IMG/VR virus record: IMGVR_UViG_3300018080_000121
Location: 1 to 64,000 of that record
Reading direction: 5' to 3' (one strand)
Origin: a virus
DNA: 64,000 nt
The notes under the pieces were generated by a model, which worked only from the letters and a program-made list of their open reading frames with translations, was not told where the DNA came from and did no database searches. The position numbers and the translations under genes were made by a program. Shown one piece after another: positions 59,687 to 64,000 of the stretch (position 1 is its first letter; each line of letters begins with the position of its first letter).

Positions 59687-59831
59687 TTGTGTGATCAAAA
59701 TGTGTTGTACATGTCGGTGTCCTGATCGTCGGGATTACTGGGATACGAGAGAAAATTTTTCTTGGTGGATAGCTCACGCTTGTAAGTGGGTTGCAACGAT
59801 TAATATCATTTATATATTCTTTGTAAAATGA
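59661..59831 (+). CDS. Cys-rich mini-motif protein with membrane segment
   Basis: A 56-residue protein started by GTG at 59661 with AAAGGA upstream. NPCRNCVIKMCCTCRCPDRR contains the shared PCxxCV...CxxxC motif. A C-terminal hydrophobic stretch (WWIAHACKWVATINIIYIFF) would anchor it in the membrane. It is the most compact member of the four-protein family. Metal binding at the membrane is inferred. Confidence 0.5.
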   Translation: MKILNPCRNCVIKMCCTCRCPDRRDYWDTRENFSWWIAHACKWVATINIIYIFFVK

Positions 59832-59842
59832 GAGGGAGATAA

Positions 59843-61171
59843 ATGGATCAGTTAATACCGCAGTGGTATAGAAGATATGGCGAGTATGTGAACTCATTTA
59901 GATCCTTCCCGTTAAAAGACGATGGTTTGAAACCTGTTGAAAGAAGACTTTTAATTACCGCTTATTTAGTTGCTCGTGATAAGCGAGTTAAGTCAGCTAG
60001 TGTGGATGGAACTTGTATTGCGAAATACCATCCACATGGTTCATGTTATGGAACTATTGTACAGTTGGTCAAAAATGGTTTTCTTGAAGGTCAAGGAAAT
60101 TTTGGAAATAGCTTGGGAGTAGATCCATCACCTCCAGCAGCTATGAGATACACAGAGTGTAAGCTACCAAAGTCCACCCTTGATATGGCTTTTAAGTACA
60201 TTAAACATGTTCCATACATCGAAGGTGAACTCAGTAATGAGGAACCTGCATTTCTACCAACAATGTTTCCATTCTGTCTTATGGGAAGGGAGTACACTCA
60301 AGGAATTGGATTTGGTTTTAGAACCTACGTTCCTTGTTACCGTCTTGAAGATCTTCATAAGAGACTTATGTTTCTTTTGAAGGTCAGAAAGACCAAACCA
60401 ACAATTCGACCCATAACCGATTGTCAAATCCTGTCTCCGGATACTGAGTTGGAAACTTTGCTAACGACCGGTAAAGCTACGATAAAGGTTAAAGGAGTTA
60501 TCGTAATAACCAAAACACACTGCAAAGCAAGACTCAAATCTTGGCCACCGGGTAGACGATTCGAGTCCATTCTGGGTAAATTCAAAAAAGAACTTGAGAA
60601 CAACGACATTGGTTTTATCGACCAATCGAATGATGAGGTCGGTACAGCAATAGATTTTACAGTCTTGAAGCAAAGAAATCGAGATAAAATCTTCAGCTCA
60701 TTTGTGAAGAAACTCGAAGCCGCTGTAACCGGAACTATTTCATTTGAAGCTATTACGGTTGATAGGAATAGTCATGTGAATCTAACCTCAGTAGATGAAA
60801 TGCTCCTTGGGACATATGTAAATTTCAAGGAAGTAAATGAAGCCATGCTGAAATATGAAATTCAAAAGAATAACTCCATGATTAAAGAGTTGCAAGATTT
60901 GGAGAAAATTAGAGCTCCATTATCTGCAATTCTAAAACAGACACCTGGTAGACTTACAAAGAAATTACTTGAAAAGTCTATTAAGTTTATCTCTGATAAG
61001 TCTGGAGTTCCCGTAAAGACAGTTAAGGAGTTGATAGCAAAATATCATATTCAAAAACTCTTAACAGTTGATACGGATACAGGTGAATTAAGACAAAAAG
61101 GAAAGGAACTAACGAGTTCCTTAAAGAATATTGACCAGTTTGTACTGAGTCAATATGACGCGGTAAAATAG
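59843..61171 (+). CDS. Type II DNA topoisomerase, DNA-cleavage subunit (gp52/GyrA-like)
   Basis: A 442-residue protein, the length of T4 gp52. The winged-helix core has AKYHPHGSCYGTIVQL (60-75) and QGNFGNS, and the catalytic Tyr 103 with its neighbouring Arg in AAMRYTECKL. No C-terminal DNA-wrapping domain is present, as in T4. A GAGGGAGAT ribosome binding site precedes the start. It would act with the ATPase subunit encoded just upstream. Confidence 0.9.
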   Translation: MDQLIPQWYRRYGEYVNSFRSFPLKDDGLKPVERRLLITAYLVARDKRVKSASVDGTCIAKYHPHGSCYGTIVQLVKNGFLEGQGNFGNSLGVDPSPPAAMRYTECKLPKSTLDMAFKYIKHVPYIEGELSNEEPAFLPTMFPFCLMGREYTQGIGFGFRTYVPCYRLEDLHKRLMFLLKVRKTKPTIRPITDCQILSPDTELETLLTTGKATIKVKGVIVITKTHCKARLKSWPPGRRFESILGKFKKELENNDIGFIDQSNDEVGTAIDFTVLKQRNRDKIFSSFVKKLEAAVTGTISFEAITVDRNSHVNLTSVDEMLLGTYVNFKEVNEAMLKYEIQKNNSMIKELQDLEKIRAPLSAILKQTPGRLTKKLLEKSIKFISDKSGVPVKTVKELIAKYHIQKLLTVDTDTGELRQKGKELTSSLKNIDQFVLSQYDAVK

Positions 61172-61179
61172 GAGGAGAT

Positions 61180-61773
61180 ATGTATGAGGAACTTCAGAAG
61201 TGGGTAAATGAAAATGTCCCTGATGATAAACTCATTTGGAAACGAGGACTTGGTGACCAGGTGATGTTTGTCAGGGATAAGATCCCAGCAATCTTGGCGA
61301 GATCATCCGAAGAGTATCGGGGAATCAAAGAACGAATTATGGTTGTCAGTACTCACCATTCAAAGTCAGTATGTCTTCCAGTGTATCGTCTTGAATGGTT
61401 CGACTATACATTCACGATGCGATACAATTTCTATAATTGGATAGTATCTGTAAGGACACCGTATGGAAAACCATTCTATAACATTGACTGGCTAGGAATG
61501 ATTACCTCGGAGGATAAGGATATCAATTCCGTATATTGTGAAGGGTTCTCAAAAGATGATGTCTATGGAGCCTACAAAGATGGAGAGAGAAAGTTTACAA
61601 TTTCTCTATACGATAACTATGAACTCTATACATTCTTTAAAGTCATAAAGAATTGGGTAGTAAAGGAGGAAGCTAAACGTGTACAGAATCAGGCGAATTT
61701 ATCATGTGACGATGGGTCACAGACTGAGCAAACATCTGGGTCTGTGCCAGAACTTTCACGGGCACAATGTTGA
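61180..61773 (+). CDS. Unknown protein overlapping queD
   Basis: A 197-residue protein with a TAGGAGGAG ribosome binding site. It is alpha/beta with many aromatic residues (DYTFTMRYNFYNWIVSVRTP). The last 30 residues, Gln/Ser/Thr-rich, are encoded by DNA shared with queD (95-nt overlap) and may not be under selection. No family recognised. Confidence 0.5.
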   Translation: MYEELQKWVNENVPDDKLIWKRGLGDQVMFVRDKIPAILARSSEEYRGIKERIMVVSTHHSKSVCLPVYRLEWFDYTFTMRYNFYNWIVSVRTPYGKPFYNIDWLGMITSEDKDINSVYCEGFSKDDVYGAYKDGERKFTISLYDNYELYTFFKVIKNWVVKEEAKRVQNQANLSCDDGSQTEQTSGSVPELSRAQC

Positions 61774-62110
61774 ATTTGAAATATCATTGTCAGCTCCATC
61801 ATTGAATGATAATGATATGATTATGGACTTTTCAGAATTAAAAGAGATTGGTGAGAACATATTTGAAATGATGGATCACGCCACACTCTTTAATCCCACA
61901 GATGAAAATCTTAAGTTCTTTCAAGAGCATGGATTCAAGACATTGACATTTCCGACGAAAGCGAATGAGGATCCGACTGCTGAGGTAACATGTAAGTGGG
62001 TGTACAGGATTTTTCGCGCGGGTTTGGACGAGCGAGGTCTTGAAGATGTTACTATTGACTTTGTTCGTATGTGGGAAAACAAGAACTCAATGGCGGAGTA
62101 CAGTGAATAA
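61679..62110 (+). CDS. queD: 6-carboxytetrahydropterin synthase (QueD-like)
   Basis: A 143-residue T-fold enzyme. H14 (MGHRLSKH), the catalytic C23 and the pair H27/H29 in CQNFHGHN form the zinc site. FEISLSAPS, MDFSELK, DHATLF and PTAEV match the family. The start is a GTG at 61679 with AAAGGAGGA upstream, inside the previous gene. QueD makes a precursor of 7-deazaguanine (preQ0), which phages use to modify DNA. The remaining pathway genes are not in this window. Confidence 0.85.
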   Translation: MYRIRRIYHVTMGHRLSKHLGLCQNFHGHNVEFEISLSAPSLNDNDMIMDFSELKEIGENIFEMMDHATLFNPTDENLKFFQEHGFKTLTFPTKANEDPTAEVTCKWVYRIFRAGLDERGLEDVTIDFVRMWENKNSMAEYSE

Positions 62111-63516
62111 TGTTAAAGTTTAAGAGAAGATCAGGGATCATCATTCCACGGGAGTACGAGCAGTATGATTTCTACCAGATGATCCTGAAGCATTTAACGA
62201 GACGTCAACAAAACTACAACTCACCAGACTTTGTAGTCAACCAATTCTTTTCACAGTCAGATAAGTTTCTGACCATTCCTAGATTCTTCCCATTACAAAA
62301 TTACATAGAGTGCGGGTATGTCGACGCCCAGCATGAAGGACAAGATATTGATATTGAACACAAGATAACTCCAAGAAATGAAACACAAGAAAAGACAATG
62401 GAGTTTATGTGTAACAATGACAATGGGATTATCCAGCTGGGTCCAGGAATGGGAAAGACAGTAATCAGTATTTATATGATTGCGAAAAAGAAAAAGAAGA
62501 CTTTTATTCTGGTGCATCGAGATTCTCTCGATAAACAATGGCGCAAACGACTCATCGAGCATTCTTCTCTTAAAGAAAAGGATATTGCTTTACTAACAAC
62601 TGCAAAATTGGAAGAGCATTTGCAATATCCAGTCGTAATTGCTACAACACAAACGTTTACGTCAATACTCAAACGACGTAGAATGGACTTCCTTATCGAG
62701 TTAGATAAAGCAAACATCGGGGTATTTATCGGAGATGAGGTTCATACTACGGTAGGTGCTCCCACATTTAGTCAGTGTTCCATACACATGCCATCTAAGG
62801 TGACGTTCGGACTTAGCGCCACTCCCTACAGATGGGATGGGAACACTGACATTATCGAGTACCATCTTGGAGATGTCTTTGGAATTGATGACGATTCTGA
62901 TACTATGTCTGCGGATGTAACTATTCTACTCTCTGACTATGGTATTGATTCTCCAAGGAGGTACAAATACTTACATTGGGAAGGTCAGTTTCAGCGCTCG
63001 CGATACCTTAACATTATGAAAAACTCAACGACCTTTATGACTTTGGTAAAAGCAATGATTAGAAGATTACAAGATCGAAATCTTTTGGTCATTTGTGAGC
63101 GAGTTAAGAAACTGATCGACCCTTTGTATGATTGGTCGAAACATCCAGATAAGAAGAAATTTATAGCTGGTTCGCCATTATCAAATTTGGAAAGTCAGTT
63201 AACATTCTCAACTCCAGGTAAGATACGAGATGGTATTGATGCTCCATGGAAGGATACATTAATTATTACATCACCTGTTAGAAATATTGAACAGTTGAGT
63301 GGTCGAGTGATTCGAACAAAACCTGGAAAGAAACAACCAGTTATAATTGATATGGTTGATTATGGGTGTCCAGATATGTCTCGTCAAACTTATAGTAGAA
63401 TTAAATACTACAAAAAGAAAGGATGGAAGATAAGGTACATATTTGTCAATCCTGTTAACATGCAAAAACATGAGATGGAGGAAGACGAAGCTCTTCGAAT
63501 CATCAAAGGAGAGTAG
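62110..63516 (+). CDS. uvsW: UvsW-like SF2 helicase
   Basis: A 468-residue helicase. Motif I GPGMGKT (111-117), motif Ia LVHRDSL, motif II DEVH near 208, motif III GLSATPYRWDG, and C-terminal motifs around GRVIRTKPGKK. The N-terminal 85 residues correspond to the small DNA-binding domain of T4 UvsW. It would remodel R-loops and stalled forks and oppose UvsX intermediates. Start overlaps the queD stop by one base. Confidence 0.8.
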   Translation: MLKFKRRSGIIIPREYEQYDFYQMILKHLTRRQQNYNSPDFVVNQFFSQSDKFLTIPRFFPLQNYIECGYVDAQHEGQDIDIEHKITPRNETQEKTMEFMCNNDNGIIQLGPGMGKTVISIYMIAKKKKKTFILVHRDSLDKQWRKRLIEHSSLKEKDIALLTTAKLEEHLQYPVVIATTQTFTSILKRRRMDFLIELDKANIGVFIGDEVHTTVGAPTFSQCSIHMPSKVTFGLSATPYRWDGNTDIIEYHLGDVFGIDDDSDTMSADVTILLSDYGIDSPRRYKYLHWEGQFQRSRYLNIMKNSTTFMTLVKAMIRRLQDRNLLVICERVKKLIDPLYDWSKHPDKKKFIAGSPLSNLESQLTFSTPGKIRDGIDAPWKDTLIITSPVRNIEQLSGRVIRTKPGKKQPVIIDMVDYGCPDMSRQTYSRIKYYKKKGWKIRYIFVNPVNMQKHEMEEDEALRIIKGE

Positions 63517-63711
63517 ATGCGACGACCCAATCCTTATGGTATTGGTCCAGTTCCAATATTTGATCCATGTGAAAAATGTGTGATTAAAATGTGTTGCTCA
63601 TATCTTTGTGAAGAGAAGATCAAATATGAAGGAGCAAAAGTACCACCAATAAAAACTAGAGTATACACGAAAGGAAAAAGAATAAAATGCGTAAAAAAGC
63701 GGATTTCGTAA
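63517..63711 (+). CDS. Cys-rich mini-motif protein
   Basis: A 64-residue protein right after the helicase stop. FDPCEKCVIKMCCSYLCEEK carries the shared motif, with the inner CVIKMCC identical to that at 59661. The C terminus is basic (KTRVYTKGKRIKCVKKRIS). Likely zinc- or iron-binding, function unknown. Confidence 0.5.
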   Translation: MRRPNPYGIGPVPIFDPCEKCVIKMCCSYLCEEKIKYEGAKVPPIKTRVYTKGKRIKCVKKRIS

Positions 63712-64000
63712 CCAACAGTAGTTCGACGTCATATATCTTGACGGATAAGGAAGGTAGAATTGATCCACAGGGTAAGATGTTGATCGATTTGAAGAAGCAA
63801 GCGGATCTGACTGTGATTACGACAGAGATCTTGGACGAAATTGAGAAAAATGGATTCTATAAAATTGGTCAGTATTCCAGAATTGAACTGGATGAAGGTG
63901 AACTTGAAAACGCCAGATTTGTGTTGTCGCACGGCGAGAAGGTTTACTGGATTGATGTATATGACGATCCAGCATGGTTTATTCCCAGTGGAGTAGTTGC
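63687..64000 (+). CDS. Partial protein with FVTNSSSTSY N terminus
   Basis: The frame starts at ATG 63687 (AAAGGA upstream), overlaps the previous gene by 25 nt and is open to the window end (104 codons). It begins MRKKADFVTNSSSTSYIL. The DFVTNSSSxS start is shared by many uncharacterised bacterial and phage proteins (recalled). The remainder is acidic alpha/beta. Function unknown. Confidence 0.55.
   Translation, partial: MRKKADFVTNSSSTSYILTDKEGRIDPQGKMLIDLKKQADLTVITTEILDEIEKNGFYKIGQYSRIELDEGELENARFVLSHGEKVYWIDVYDDPAWFIPSGVV

Overview
The window is a 64 kb piece of an AT-rich genome with tightly packed, often overlapping genes (many ATGA or TAATG junctions and strong GGAGG-type ribosome binding sites). 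It is the genome of a large tailed phage with a contractile-type tail (myovirus or jumbo phage). The evidence is a T4-like replication and recombination set, baseplate and spike genes, an amidase, and a phage-encoded multisubunit RNA polymerase. There are no ribosomal, tRNA or other housekeeping genes. A signal-peptide-bearing outer-membrane beta-barrel protein and a heptosyltransferase-like enzyme point to a Gram-negative (diderm) host. The host itself cannot be named from sequence alone.

Layout. Positions 1-15180 are read on the minus strand. In transcription order they hold a winged-helix protein that could be a replication initiator (13951-15180), three large probable virion proteins, a Nudix hydrolase, four small basic or coiled proteins, and then a surface-glycan and tail-tip cassette (GT9, GT2/GT-B fusion, fibre-like protein, PAAR tip, GT4, DUF4915-like propeller, methyltransferase, sulfotransferase). 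A divergent promoter region lies at 15181-15334. From 15335 to the end all genes are on the plus strand. First come small membrane proteins, a lytic transglycosylase and a Dda-like helicase. Then come clamp loader, primase, a probable sliding clamp, FEN-type exonuclease, RuvC, a LigD-type phosphoesterase, a ferritin-like protein, a class II ribonucleotide reductase, a beta-barrel protein in an inverted-repeat cassette, UvsX, a KH protein and a Cas4/RecB-like nuclease (19-34 kb). Virion, baseplate and lysis genes follow (34-41.7 kb), then a transcription block with unsplit beta-prime and beta RNA polymerase subunits (41.7-51 kb). A 695-nt gene-poor stretch at 51.9-52.6 kb carries three consecutive RNA hairpins. 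The last block holds a probable SSB, a MoxR/VWA pair, both subunits of a T4-like type II topoisomerase, QueD, a UvsW-like helicase and several Cys-rich mini-proteins (52.6-64 kb).

How it fits together. Helicases, primase, clamp, loader, SSB, topoisomerase, UvsX/UvsW, RuvC and FEN would form an almost self-sufficient T4-style replication-recombination machine. DNA polymerase and the replicative helicase are not in this window. The phage RNA polymerase may read a recurrent motif (T/A-rich, then AGAACAAA) that lies about 30-45 nt upstream of several operon-leading genes. The most unusual item is the RNA locus at 52313-52531: a 118-nt hairpin with a 56-position, bulge-free stem whose ten G.U wobbles imply selection for structure in plus-strand RNA, preceded by two smaller hairpins. 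Other items worth attention are an outer-membrane-protein gene bracketed by 16-bp perfect inverted repeats, a small membrane-protein frame interrupted by one UGA, an RNA polymerase beta subunit with a roughly 300-residue N-terminal extension, and a family of four CxxC-V-CxxxC mini-proteins.
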